Assembly (NCBI GenBank): GCA_900545935.1
Contig: URAP01000015.1
Span: forward strand, 1-43,419
Direction of reading: 5' to 3'
Source of the DNA: an uncultured Eubacteriales bacterium
Lineage (GTDB): Bacteria > Bacillota > Clostridia > Oscillospirales > CAG-272
Length of the DNA stretch: 43,419 bases
Position numbers and translations under genes: made by a program. Below, piece by piece: positions 1 through 7,860 of the stretch; positions within the stretch are counted from its first letter, which is position 1, and every line of letters begins with the position of its first letter. The notes below the pieces were generated by a model. It searched no databases and was not told the DNA's origin. It saw only the letters and a list, made by a program, of their open reading frames with translations.

Positions 1-460
1 CTATACCGACTGACAGCACCAGTGCGCCTGCCGCCGTTATCTGCGTGCTGCCGGAGAGATAACCTGCGTACATTACGCCGACCGCCATACCCTCGGGAAT
101 GTTGTGCAGCGTTACCGCGAGCACCATCATGGTGGTGCGGCTCAGCTTGCTTTTCGGACCCTCAGCCTTGTCGCTCTTAGCGTGCAGATGCGGGATTATA
201 TGATCGAGAGTCAGCAGGAAGAGGATTCCTATCCAGAAGCCGATAAAGGCGGGGAGAAACGCCGGTCCGCCCATCTCCTCCGACTGTTCGATCGCCGGTA
301 TCAGCAGACTCCATACCGAGGCGGCGACCATGACCCCGGCGGCAAATCCGGTCAGCGAGCGCTGCACCGTGTCGCTGAGAGTTTTTTTCATAAAGAATAC
401 GCACGCCGCTCCGAGCGATGTGCCGAGAAACGGTATCAGAATACCGTAAAATGCTTGCAT
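1..460 (-). CDS. ZIP-family metal transporter, 3' end outside window
   Basis: This minus-strand gene begins with ATG at 458-460, preceded by a strong GGAGG site, and runs off the left edge after 153 codons. The translation starts MQAFYGILIPFLGTSLGAA and has several hydrophobic segments. It contains the TM4 signature HNIPEGMAVGV, whose His, Asn and Glu form the metal site of ZIP (Zn/Fe/Mn importer) proteins of the ZupT/GufA type. A His-containing stretch (DHIIPHLHAKS) lies at about residues 84-94 before the cytoplasmic loop, as is usual in the family. It would import divalent metal across the cytoplasmic membrane. A DtxR-like palindrome lies about 420 bp upstream, which hints at metal regulation but is not close enough to prove it. 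Family call is firm; the metal is unknown. Confidence 0.88.
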   Translation of the reverse strand, partial: MQAFYGILIPFLGTSLGAACVFFMKKTLSDTVQRSLTGFAAGVMVAASVWSLLIPAIEQSEEMGGPAFLPAFIGFWIGILFLLTLDHIIPHLHAKSDKAEGPKSKLSRTTMMVLAVTLHNIPEGMAVGVMYAGYLSGSTQITAAGALVLSVGI

Positions 461-561
461 TCGATTCCTCCTTATTTATGGTTCATACGATCAATTCTTA
501 ATTTCTGCGATTTGTATTTTGATAAATTTAAGTGAAACTCGATATTGCTATGACATACCTT

Positions 562-666
562 TTATATGCACCGCGACGGCTCACGCAATTCTCCCCTCGC
601 ACAGTGTGCGGCTTGCGTCGGCGTAGTCTGCGTCGGTAAAGAATTTGCTGTCGCTTTCTTTGACAT
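562..666 (-). CDS. possible 34-aa ORF or frameshifted remnant
   Basis: An ATG at 664-666 has an excellent AAAGGAGG site upstream and opens a 34-codon frame (MSKKATANSLPTQTT...). The neighbouring frame over the same bases reads more like protein (DSKFFTDADYADASRTLCEG, ending in RIA and a stop), so a one-base change after the third codon may have broken a small gene. I do not recognise either version. It lies between the metal-type palindrome and the ZIP gene, on the same strand as the latter. It may be untranslated. Confidence 0.2.
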   Translation of the reverse strand: MSKKATANSLPTQTTPTQAAHCARGELREPSRCI

Positions 667-880
667 TGCCTGCCTCCTTTTATATATGTTTGATTTAATT
701 ATCGATCATCCGGTTGTGCAGCATATCCATCGAATATTGCATCGACCGGGACGATATTGCTTGCCGATGATGAGCGATATTTTTCGCCGACGGTGAAAAA
801 CATGCTCTTCGTCTATACCCTCGCCGCCTGACAGGTTATATTCGGGCGGCATCGGTTGACGTTTTTTTGTTCATTCAAAG

Positions 881-900
881 CGGTTAGCATACGCTAACCG
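881..900. promoter_or_regulatory. DtxR/IdeR-like palindromic operator
   Basis: The 20-bp sequence CGGTTAGCATACGCTAACCG is a perfect palindrome of 8-bp arms around ATAC. The GGTTAGC...GCTAACC arms match the general form of iron/manganese repressor (DtxR/IdeR/MntR family) boxes. It lies in the 680-bp gap between a ZIP metal transporter (minus) and a MATE exporter (plus). The remainder of this gap holds the possible small ORF and the MATE promoter. Minus-strand frames at about 690-870 are short and broken. The binding protein is inferred from the motif only. Confidence 0.5.
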
Positions 901-1071
901 ATACTCTGCTTAAAAGCCGCCGCGCGGCGACTGGGTTGAGTATTATCATCTTATAGCTGCATTATAACACGTATCGGCAGTCATTTCAATAGCTAATGTG
1001 ATGCAGCGGCATAAAATTGTATTTTTTGTGTGTGCAATGCCGAGCTGTTCGAGTGCCTGAGGATATAAAGG

Positions 1072-1100
1072 TTGAATCGGGCAGAGAATTGTGCTATAAT
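1072..1100 (+). promoter_or_regulatory. sigma-A promoter of the MATE gene
   Basis: TTGAAT at 1072-1077 and TATAAT at 1095-1100 are separated by exactly 17 bp. The start codon of the MATE gene follows 40 bp after the -10 box. Confidence 0.75.
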
Positions 1101-1139
1101 TTGTTGTCGAAAATTTTTTGATTTACATACAGAGGCGGC

Positions 1140-2543
1140 ATGAGCATAACAAAGGAAAAGAAGAATATCACGGAGGAGCTCGGGAACGGACGGATACTTC
1201 CGCTTATCGTGCGGCTTTCGATACCTGCGGTAATAGCACAGCTTATCACATTTCTATATAATATCGTCGATCGCATGTACGTCGCACAGATAGAGTATTC
1301 CGGTATGGATGCCCTTGCCGCGCTCGGCATAGTACTGCCGATAACGCTTATAATCCAGGCATTCGCAAATCTCATCGGTCTCGGCGGCGCACCGCGCGCG
1401 GGAATTAAGATGGGTGAGGGAAACAATGCCGAGGCGGGCGGTATCTTCAATACCGCGTTTTCGCTGCTTGTGCTGATAGGCGTTGTAATAGGCGCTGTCA
1501 GCTTTGTATTTGCTCGACAGATAGTACTTCTTTTCGGATGCCCGCCGAGCGCGGTGGAATTTGCCGTCTCGTACCTTAAAATATATGCATGCGGTACGCT
1601 GTTCGTCATGCTCGCACAGGGGCTGAATCCGTTTATTCTGACTCAGGGATATTCGCTTGTTGCAATGGGCTCTGTCCTGCTCGGCGCGGTGATAAATATT
1701 GCGCTCGACCCGATATTCATATTCGCGCTCGGTATGGGCGTTAGCGGCTCGAGTCTTGCAACGGTCATTTCACAGCTTTGCTCCTGCATCTGCGTTATGT
1801 GCTTTTTCTTTACACGAAAGAGCTTGTTTCACCTGCGTCCGTCAGCTATGTGTCCGCGCCTGAGATATATCGGCGCCATTCTTTCGCTCGGCTTTACGCC
1901 GTTCGTTATGACGATAACCGAGTGCGCTATCCAGGTGGTGTTCAACGTCTGCCTCAACCGCGCAACCGGCGGAGACCGTGACTATACAGCCGCGCTCACC
2001 GTTATGCTCAGCGCGCTGCAGCTCATATCGCTGCCGCTGAACGGTCTCGGAAACGGAATTCAGCCCTTTGTCAGCTATAACTACGGCAAGGGAGACGAGG
2101 TGCGGCTGAAAAAGGGTATAAGATTCGTGACCGTGATCGCCTTTGTGTTCTGCCTTACCATCTGGTCGCTCTCAATGGCAATGCCGCAGATATATGCGCA
2201 TCTGTTCTCGGCGAGCGAGTCGGTCACCGAGATAGTCGGAAAGTACTGCCCGCTGTTTCTTATGGGGTCTATCATGTTTTTCGTGCAGATGACGCTTCAA
2301 AATGTCAATGTCGCGCTCGGTCAGGCGCGTTCCGCGCTGCTGCTTGCCGTAACGCGAAAGGTAGTGATACTTATCCCTCTCTGCTTTTTCCTGACGCACG
2401 TTCTCGGCTTTCGCGGTGTATATATGTCGGAGGGTATCGCCGATTTTGCCGCGGGAATAATCACGTCGATAGTTATTTTTACGTCGTTTCCGAGAATATT
2501 TCATAGGCGCGCAATGCAGATGCGGGGAGAGACTGAAAAATAA
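1140..2543 (+). CDS. MATE family multidrug/toxin efflux transporter
   Basis: The 467-residue protein has about 12 hydrophobic segments, the usual size and topology of MATE (multidrug and toxic compound extrusion) antiporters. The N-terminus (PLIVRLSIPAVIAQLITFLY, then NIVDRMYVAQ) is the classic first-helix signature of the MepA/DinF branch. The second half repeats the pattern (SLGFTPFVMTITECAIQ, LISLPLNGLGNGIQPFVSYN). Such proteins export cationic drugs or metabolites using H+ or Na+ gradients. The start at 1140 follows AGAGGCGGC and a clear sigma-A promoter. It is monocistronic, ending at a strong hairpin shared with the convergent homoserine dehydrogenase gene. Substrate is unknown. Confidence 0.92.
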   Translation: MSITKEKKNITEELGNGRILPLIVRLSIPAVIAQLITFLYNIVDRMYVAQIEYSGMDALAALGIVLPITLIIQAFANLIGLGGAPRAGIKMGEGNNAEAGGIFNTAFSLLVLIGVVIGAVSFVFARQIVLLFGCPPSAVEFAVSYLKIYACGTLFVMLAQGLNPFILTQGYSLVAMGSVLLGAVINIALDPIFIFALGMGVSGSSLATVISQLCSCICVMCFFFTRKSLFHLRPSAMCPRLRYIGAILSLGFTPFVMTITECAIQVVFNVCLNRATGGDRDYTAALTVMLSALQLISLPLNGLGNGIQPFVSYNYGKGDEVRLKKGIRFVTVIAFVFCLTIWSLSMAMPQIYAHLFSASESVTEIVGKYCPLFLMGSIMFFVQMTLQNVNVALGQARSALLLAVTRKVVILIPLCFFLTHVLGFRGVYMSEGIADFAAGIITSIVIFTSFPRIFHRRAMQMRGETEK

Positions 2544-2644
2544 GAACCGCCACGGTGCGGCGAGTCTGAGAATTAAGAGCCGTCCCGGCTCGGCGAGTTT
2601 ATTCGGACTTTGCATGTGAACGTATTGCTTCTGACAAAAAGAAT

Positions 2645-2690
2645 AGAAAAGGTACTGCCGAAAAACGTGCTTTTCGACAGTGCCTTTTCT
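2645..2690. terminator. bidirectional intrinsic terminator
   Basis: Two arms of about 20 bases (AGAAAAGGTACTGCCGAAAA and TTTTCGACAGTGCCTTTTCT) form a near-perfect hairpin, with T-rich sequence after it on the plus strand and TTCTTTTTG on the minus. It sits between the convergent MATE and hom genes and probably serves both. Confidence 0.8.
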
Positions 2691-2796
2691 TGATTTTTTA
2701 TCTTATGCTTCCGATCGGACTTATTAATATTTTGTTACCGACCGTGTAGGGAACAGCGGTGTGAGCCGATTCTTCGGCGTCTGTCGGATCCTGCCG

Positions 2797-3882
2797 TTAT
2801 GCAAAAACAGGCGTGCCGAGCGTTTGCTCGGTGGAGAGTGCGTACTTCTCGGGGAGTTTGTCGGAATAAGCCTCGGGAGCCACGGTGAACATGATGTTCT
2901 CATCGGCTGCAAAGCTGTCGCCGCGTGCTACGATGTCGAGCACATCCGCGACCACGGCGCTTGCCGTCGGGAGCTTACCCGCGCCCTTGCCGTAGAACAT
3001 TACCTCGCCTACCGAGTCGCCGGTGACAGATACGGCATTAAATACATCGTCCACACCGTAGAGAGGGTTATCGCGGCGGACATAGTACGGCTCGACAGAG
3101 AGGCAGACGCAGCCGTCCTCGGGCAGCACCGCTCTTGCGACGAGACGTATTCTCGCCCCCATCTCGTTTGCCTTTGCAATGTGCTCCTGCGTTATCTCGC
3201 GGATGCCGCGTACGCGAACCTTATCCATCGGTATCATCTTTCCTGATGCGATGGCGGCGAGTATGCATATCTTGCGGCATGCGTCAAAGCCGTCAACATC
3301 CGCGCTCGGGTCAGCCTCCGCATATCCGAGGCGCTGTGCGTCTGCGAGGACCTCATCGTAGTCCAGACCCTCCTCGCGCATACGGGTCAGGATGTAGTTT
3401 GTAGTGCCGTTGAGAATGCCGTTTATCTCGGTAACGGTATTCTGTCCGGTGATGCAGTGAATGAGCGGGTTGAGTACGGGGATACCGCCGCCGACGCTCG
3501 CCTCATAGAGATAGCGTACCTTGTTTTCGGCAGCTATGGAGAGCAGCTCCGCACCGCAGTGCTCGACTACGGCCTTGTTTGAGGTGACGACGCTCTTGCC
3601 CGCGCGCAGTGCAGCTGCGGAAAAGTCGCATGCGGGATGAATGCCGCCCATCATTTCGAGTACGATGGAGATCTCCGGGTCGTTTTCGATCACCGAGAAA
3701 TCATGTACAACGCGATCGCCGAGCGGGTCGCCGGGAAACTCGCGCAGGTCGAGAATATACTTTATCTCGACTTTTTTTCCGTAGCGGCGCTCGATGCGCC
3801 CCGCATTCTTTGTCAGTACCTCTGCCGCGCCGCCGCCGACGGTACCGTATCCGAGTATAGCTACATATGTTACGTCTTTCAT
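2797..3882 (-). CDS. hom: homoserine dehydrogenase, short form without ACT domain
   Basis: This 361-residue enzyme would reduce aspartate semialdehyde to homoserine, the branch point to threonine and methionine. The Rossmann nucleotide site is at the N-terminus (ILGYGTVGGG, residues 9-18). The substrate region contains SVGGGIPVLNPL and NGILNGTTNYILTRM, and the hallmark GKGAGKLPTASAVVADV lies near residue 320. Only about 30 residues follow, so the C-terminal ACT regulatory domain found in many 430-residue homologues is absent; allosteric threonine inhibition of the usual kind would then be missing (inference). The ATG is preceded by AAAGGAG and there is a promoter at 3916-3944. The aspartate-semialdehyde dehydrogenase that supplies its substrate is encoded 5.8 kb away at 9676. 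Confidence 0.93.
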   Translation of the reverse strand: MKDVTYVAILGYGTVGGGAAEVLTKNAGRIERRYGKKVEIKYILDLREFPGDPLGDRVVHDFSVIENDPEISIVLEMMGGIHPACDFSAAALRAGKSVVTSNKAVVEHCGAELLSIAAENKVRYLYEASVGGGIPVLNPLIHCITGQNTVTEINGILNGTTNYILTRMREEGLDYDEVLADAQRLGYAEADPSADVDGFDACRKICILAAIASGKMIPMDKVRVRGIREITQEHIAKANEMGARIRLVARAVLPEDGCVCLSVEPYYVRRDNPLYGVDDVFNAVSVTGDSVGEVMFYGKGAGKLPTASAVVADVLDIVARGDSFAADENIMFTVAPEAYSDKLPEKYALSTEQTLGTPVFA

Positions 3883-3915
3883 CTTCTTCTCCTTTGGATT
3901 TCTTATAATTAATTT

Positions 3916-3944
3916 ATAATATATTTGGTGATTCAGCGATGTAA
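3916..3944 (-). promoter_or_regulatory. sigma-A promoter of hom
   Basis: Read on the minus strand, TTACAT and TATTAT are separated by 17 bp. The hom start codon lies about 35 bp downstream. Confidence 0.55.
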
Positions 3945-3960
3945 TCTACCGCGTGTCAGC

Positions 3961-5142
3961 TCAGCTGTCGTTGCCGGACGAGTAGCGCAGACCGATCATA
4001 TAAACGCCGTTTTCGATGATCAGCGGATAGATATCGCAGACCTCGAGCAGCTCGGTCAGCCCGTCAGATTCGCGCAGGAAAGTGATGACATTTGTAACGA
4101 CATCGTAAAAATCACCCTGCTCGGGGTTAAAGTCGAGCGCTACTTCTATTTTATCCTCCCCTGCGGCTGCCGCAGCGGCAATTTCGCGTTTGAGCAGAGG
4201 AGGCAGATCCTCCGGCAGCGCGGCTCGCTTATCGGATATCAGGTAGTAATCCGGCGCGTCGGACGAGCTGTACAGATCGGGCAGCATGGGAGTGCGTCCG
4301 CTCGCCACCGTTTCCCGCGTCACGCAGAAATACGGATGAAGCACGGCTGAGCCGCCGTCTCTGCGTGTCGGATCATCCCGCAGTACATCGGTGCAGCAAT
4401 AGCCTCCGTCGACATAGAATGTGTTCCATATCGTTTCCGTGCCGTCGGACGCTGTGCCGTATTCGAGAAAGCTGTAAATACCGACCTCCGCGAGCAGCAT
4501 CTGATATGCCTGAGCATAGCCCTCCGCTGTTGCACGTCCGAGAACGAGCGCGCCGTAAGCGCTGTCATACAGCTTGCTTCGGTCATTATCATCCGGAGAA
4601 GAGCATGCACGAACAAGCGCATCGTGCAGCGCAAGCGCTGCGGTATAATCGTCCGCTTCCTGCGGCACTTCGGTTAGAAATTCCGCCTTCGCTGCATCGA
4701 GCTTTGTATTCATTCGGTCGACGTCCGCTGCCGTTCCGAGATAGGAAAGGCGCGCACGCACAGAGGTGCCGCTCCCGCTGACGGTGACCTCTTCCTCGCG
4801 AAGGTAATAAAGCTCCGGATGTTCCGCGCGTATCGAGATAAGCACATTTCGCAGCTCGTCCGACTTGTATAGATAATCGACGCTTTCGGAGTATTCGTCA
4901 TGTACAGTCGCCGCCTTGACTATTGCCGTATACAGCTGCTGCTCGGAGAGTGAGAGGCGGTTGTAATATACGAGCGACACATCGTATTCCGCAGGCTCGG
5001 ATGATGCGTGACTGCCGAAATAACGCTCGAGACGCAGAGCGCCGAGCACAGCTGCGAGCATTATAAAAATTGAAAGCAGCGAGGCAAGCGCGGCAAAAAC
5101 ATATTTGCGCGGCGAGAGTCTGTTTGTCTTATCGGGTTGCAT
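3961..5142 (-). CDS. membrane-anchored transglutaminase-like pseudoenzyme
   Basis: I place the start at 5142 (MQPDKTNRLS...) because it has a GGAGGTG site and lies just below a clear promoter; the longer frame up to 5229 would start upstream of that promoter. The 393-residue protein has one N-terminal transmembrane helix (residues about 16-38) and an extracellular domain. Residues about 190-260 match the transglutaminase-like fold: SAYGALVLGRATAEGYAQAY, then WNTFYVDGGYCCTDVLRDDP. In active relatives these positions read AVCEGYA, GHAWN and VDxTWDDP; here the nucleophilic Cys is Ala and the His is Thr, while the Asp region is kept. It is therefore probably catalytically dead and may act as a binding or structural wall protein (inference). 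It stands alone between hom and a divergent hydrolase gene. Confidence 0.75.
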   Translation of the reverse strand: MQPDKTNRLSPRKYVFAALASLLSIFIMLAAVLGALRLERYFGSHASSEPAEYDVSLVYYNRLSLSEQQLYTAIVKAATVHDEYSESVDYLYKSDELRNVLISIRAEHPELYYLREEEVTVSGSGTSVRARLSYLGTAADVDRMNTKLDAAKAEFLTEVPQEADDYTAALALHDALVRACSSPDDNDRSKLYDSAYGALVLGRATAEGYAQAYQMLLAEVGIYSFLEYGTASDGTETIWNTFYVDGGYCCTDVLRDDPTRRDGGSAVLHPYFCVTRETVASGRTPMLPDLYSSSDAPDYYLISDKRAALPEDLPPLLKREIAAAAAAGEDKIEVALDFNPEQGDFYDVVTNVITFLRESDGLTELLEVCDIYPLIIENGVYMIGLRYSSGNDS

Positions 5143-5173
5143 ATGCTCACCTCCGTTTGCGGACTTTCGCTCC

Positions 5174-5202
5174 ATTATAGCATTTCGGCGGGCGAAAAGC
5201 AA
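5174..5202 (-). promoter_or_regulatory. sigma-A promoter of the transglutaminase-like gene
   Basis: On the minus strand TTGCTT and TATAAT are separated by 17 bp, about 32 bp above the chosen start codon. This promoter decides the start against the longer open frame. Confidence 0.7.
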
Positions 5203-5222
5203 TAGAAAATACGTTTTTTGTA

Positions 5223-5251
5223 TAGACAACCGACCGGCTTTGTGTTATAAT
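5223..5251 (+). promoter_or_regulatory. sigma-A promoter of the hydrolase gene
   Basis: TAGACA at 5223-5228 and TATAAT at 5246-5251 with a 17-bp spacer. It is divergent from the promoter of the preceding gene, giving a compact back-to-back promoter region and a leader of about 120 nt. Confidence 0.55.
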
Positions 5252-5378
5252 CATTCATTATAGAAAAAGTGATATCGTGGGGTGTTCCGGTCGCTCTGAT
5301 GACGATGCACCGAGCAAGACCCGAGCGGTGTTCGCCGCAGATATCACGACACGCTCTGCGGAGCGGAGAGGTTACGGA

Positions 5379-6017
5379 ATGAAGATACAGAAATACAGCG
5401 TAGGCGTTTGGGGTACTAACTGTTATTTTCTGCTCGATGAGAGCGGAGAGGGCGGAGGTAACCGCTGCGCGGTAGTCGATCCCGGAGACGACGGCGATGC
5501 GATACTGCGGAGGTTGAGCAGTCAGGCGCTGCACTGCGATGCAATACTGCTGACGCACGGTCATTTTGATCATATGATGGCGCTGGAACAGCTTCGGCAG
5601 GCGACCGGTGCACCGGTTTATATTCATGAGGATGATGCAGAGCTGATGACCGACGATGATCTCAATGCTGCAAAGCTGCTCGCCGGAGTTTCCTGCTCCC
5701 CGCGCCCTGCGGATATATTGCTGCATGACGGTGATACCGTGAAGATAGGCGGTGAGAGCGTTTGCGTCATGCACACGCCGGGACACACGCGCGGCTCGGT
5801 CTGCTATTTTGTCGGCGGTGACGGTGATATTCTTACGGGTGATACGCTTTTCCGCGATTCGATAGGCAGATACGATCTGCCCGGCGGCGATTTTATGACT
5901 CTGCTGCACTCGCTCGGCGCGCTTGCGTCGCTTGAGGGTGAGCATAAGATATACCCCGGTCACGGTGCAACGAGCACGCTTGAACGTGAAAAATCGGTAA
6001 ACCTTTATCTTAATTGA
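5379..6017 (+). CDS. metallo-beta-lactamase-fold hydrolase (glyoxalase II-like)
   Basis: The 212-residue protein is a compact MBL-fold hydrolase of the short GloB-like type common in Firmicutes. The zinc motif THGHFDH is at about residues 62-68. Further metal ligands are in HTPGHTRGSVCYF, GDTLFRDSIGR (bridging Asp) and YPGHGATSTLEREK. The N-terminus MKIQKYSVGVWGTNCYFL is typical of this group. Such proteins hydrolyse thioesters (hydroxyacylglutathione or analogues), but substrate cannot be read from sequence. I chose ATG 5379 because it follows GAGAGG at good distance and begins at the family's normal N-terminus; an upstream in-frame ATG at 5277 would add 34 residues unlike the family. Confidence 0.9.
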   Translation: MKIQKYSVGVWGTNCYFLLDESGEGGGNRCAVVDPGDDGDAILRRLSSQALHCDAILLTHGHFDHMMALEQLRQATGAPVYIHEDDAELMTDDDLNAAKLLAGVSCSPRPADILLHDGDTVKIGGESVCVMHTPGHTRGSVCYFVGGDGDILTGDTLFRDSIGRYDLPGGDFMTLLHSLGALASLEGEHKIYPGHGATSTLEREKSVNLYLN

Positions 6018-6072
6018 TCCTATTAGCTATAAATTACAATATTCGCTACGGAAAGGAAGCCGCGCGGCGGCT

Positions 6073-7779
6073 ATGGTAAGAGATATGGAAATGTGCGATT
6101 GGAAGGAGCTTGCTGAGCTGCTGTTCCCCGATGTTAATTCTACCCCGGAGGAGCTTGAGCAACGCTTTCCCGAGCGACAGCTGCCGGAGGGTGCCAAGGT
6201 GACACGTTTTGCACCGAGCCCGACGGGCTTTGTGCATTTCGGCGGTATGTATCAGGCGGTCGCAGGAGAGCGGCTCGCGCATCAGAGCGGCGGAGTTTTC
6301 TATCTGCGCACCGAGGATACCGACGGTCAGCGCGAGGTTGAGGGCGCGGTAACCGCTCTTCTGAAAACACTTGAATATTACGGGGTAAACTATGACGAGG
6401 GTATGGTCATAAATGAGGACGGAACGCTCGGCGAAAAGGGTGCATACGGTCCGTACAAGCAGAGCGAGCGCGCGGCAATCTATCACGTATATGCAAAGAA
6501 GCTCGTTTCCGAGGGCAAGGCATATCCCTGCTTTACTACCGAGGAGGAGCTTGCGCAGCTTCAGCAGACCGATAAAAAAGAGCAGATAAAGAATACCGAC
6601 TGGCACACCGCGGCTGCCGAGAAGCGCGAGCGCATGCTCGAGGGCAGACGCTTTACGATGGACGAGGTCCGTGCGCATCTTGCGGCAGGCGACCCGTTCG
6701 TGCTGCGTATACTTGCCGACGGCGATCCGGAGAAGAAGATCACATTCACCGACCTTGTTAAGGGAAAGCTCGAGCTGCCCGAGAACGACGAGGATTTTGT
6801 TCTGCTCAAGTCCGACGGCATTCCCACCTATCATTTTGCACATGCGGTCGACGACCATCTCATGCGCACTACGCACGTAGTACGCGGAGAGGACTGGCTG
6901 CCGAGTCTGCCGAAGCACATACAGCTCTTCCGTTATCTCGGCTTCCGCATCCCGAAGTATCTGCACACTGCGCAGATACTTAAGATGGACGAGAACGGCG
7001 GCAAAAAGAAGCTCTCAAAGCGCGATATGGGCGCAAAGATGGACGACTACCGCGAGATGGGCATTGCACCCGAATGTGTATGGGAGTACCTGCTGACCCT
7101 GCTCAACTCCAACTACGAGGAGTGGCACATGCAGAACCCCGACAAGAGCTATCTCGATTTCCCGCTGAATATCAAAAAGCTCTCGGTCTCAGGCTGTCTT
7201 TTCGACATGCAGAAGCTGACCGACGTTTCAAAAAATGTTATTTCCCGCATGGATGCAAATCATGTATATTCCTGTCTGCTCGAATGGACGGGAGATTTCG
7301 ATTCCGAGTTCCACGCGCTGCTTGCACGTGATAAGGACTATGCCGTCCGTATTCTCTCGATAGGCAGAGGCGGACGCAAGCCGCGCAAGGATCTTGCATC
7401 ATGGGCTGACGCGAGACCTTATATGGGCTTCTTCTACGACGAGCTGCTCTCTCGCGATGAGCAGCTGCCGGACAGCTTTGACCGCGGCGATGTGCGCGCG
7501 GTGCTTGATGCGTTTGAGCAGAGCTATGACGAGGGAGCGGATTCCGCAGCATGGTTCGACGGCATCAAGGCGATAGCCTCCGCGCACGGGTTTGCGGCGG
7601 ATATGAAGGCATATAAGGCTGACCCCGATGCATATAAGGGAAGTGTTGCCGATGTCAGCATGTTCCTGCGTCTCGCTGTTACCGGAAAGACTACATCACC
7701 AGATCTCTATGAGGTAATGCATATTCTCGGCAGAGAACGGGTAATGCAGCGTATCGCACAGTTTCGTGAATCGCTTTGA
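6073..7779 (+). CDS. gltX: glutamyl-tRNA synthetase
   Basis: The 568-residue class I aminoacyl-tRNA synthetase charges tRNA-Glu with glutamate. The first signature is RFAPSPTGFVHFGGMYQA (residues about 45-62), a variant of PSPTGxxHIG; the second is KKLSKRD near residue 320. FYLRTEDTDGQR and HVVRGEDWLPS are also characteristic. It is longer than typical bacterial GltX (about 470-500 residues), with a pre-catalytic extension of about 40 residues and a long C-terminal part. The Shine-Dalgarno GAAAGGAAG is separated from the ATG by a GC-rich self-complementary stretch (GCCGCGCGGC), which could fold and shorten the effective spacing. It is followed by glnS 81 bp downstream, same strand. Confidence 0.93.
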   Translation: MVRDMEMCDWKELAELLFPDVNSTPEELEQRFPERQLPEGAKVTRFAPSPTGFVHFGGMYQAVAGERLAHQSGGVFYLRTEDTDGQREVEGAVTALLKTLEYYGVNYDEGMVINEDGTLGEKGAYGPYKQSERAAIYHVYAKKLVSEGKAYPCFTTEEELAQLQQTDKKEQIKNTDWHTAAAEKRERMLEGRRFTMDEVRAHLAAGDPFVLRILADGDPEKKITFTDLVKGKLELPENDEDFVLLKSDGIPTYHFAHAVDDHLMRTTHVVRGEDWLPSLPKHIQLFRYLGFRIPKYLHTAQILKMDENGGKKKLSKRDMGAKMDDYREMGIAPECVWEYLLTLLNSNYEEWHMQNPDKSYLDFPLNIKKLSVSGCLFDMQKLTDVSKNVISRMDANHVYSCLLEWTGDFDSEFHALLARDKDYAVRILSIGRGGRKPRKDLASWADARPYMGFFYDELLSRDEQLPDSFDRGDVRAVLDAFEQSYDEGADSAAWFDGIKAIASAHGFAADMKAYKADPDAYKGSVADVSMFLRLAVTGKTTSPDLYEVMHILGRERVMQRIAQFRESL

Positions 7780-7860
7780 GCATAGGCAGTATCTGCGGCG
7801 CCGAGCATTATATGCGGCGGTGCTCCGAATGATATAAAATAAAAAAAGGAAGGACCGAAC

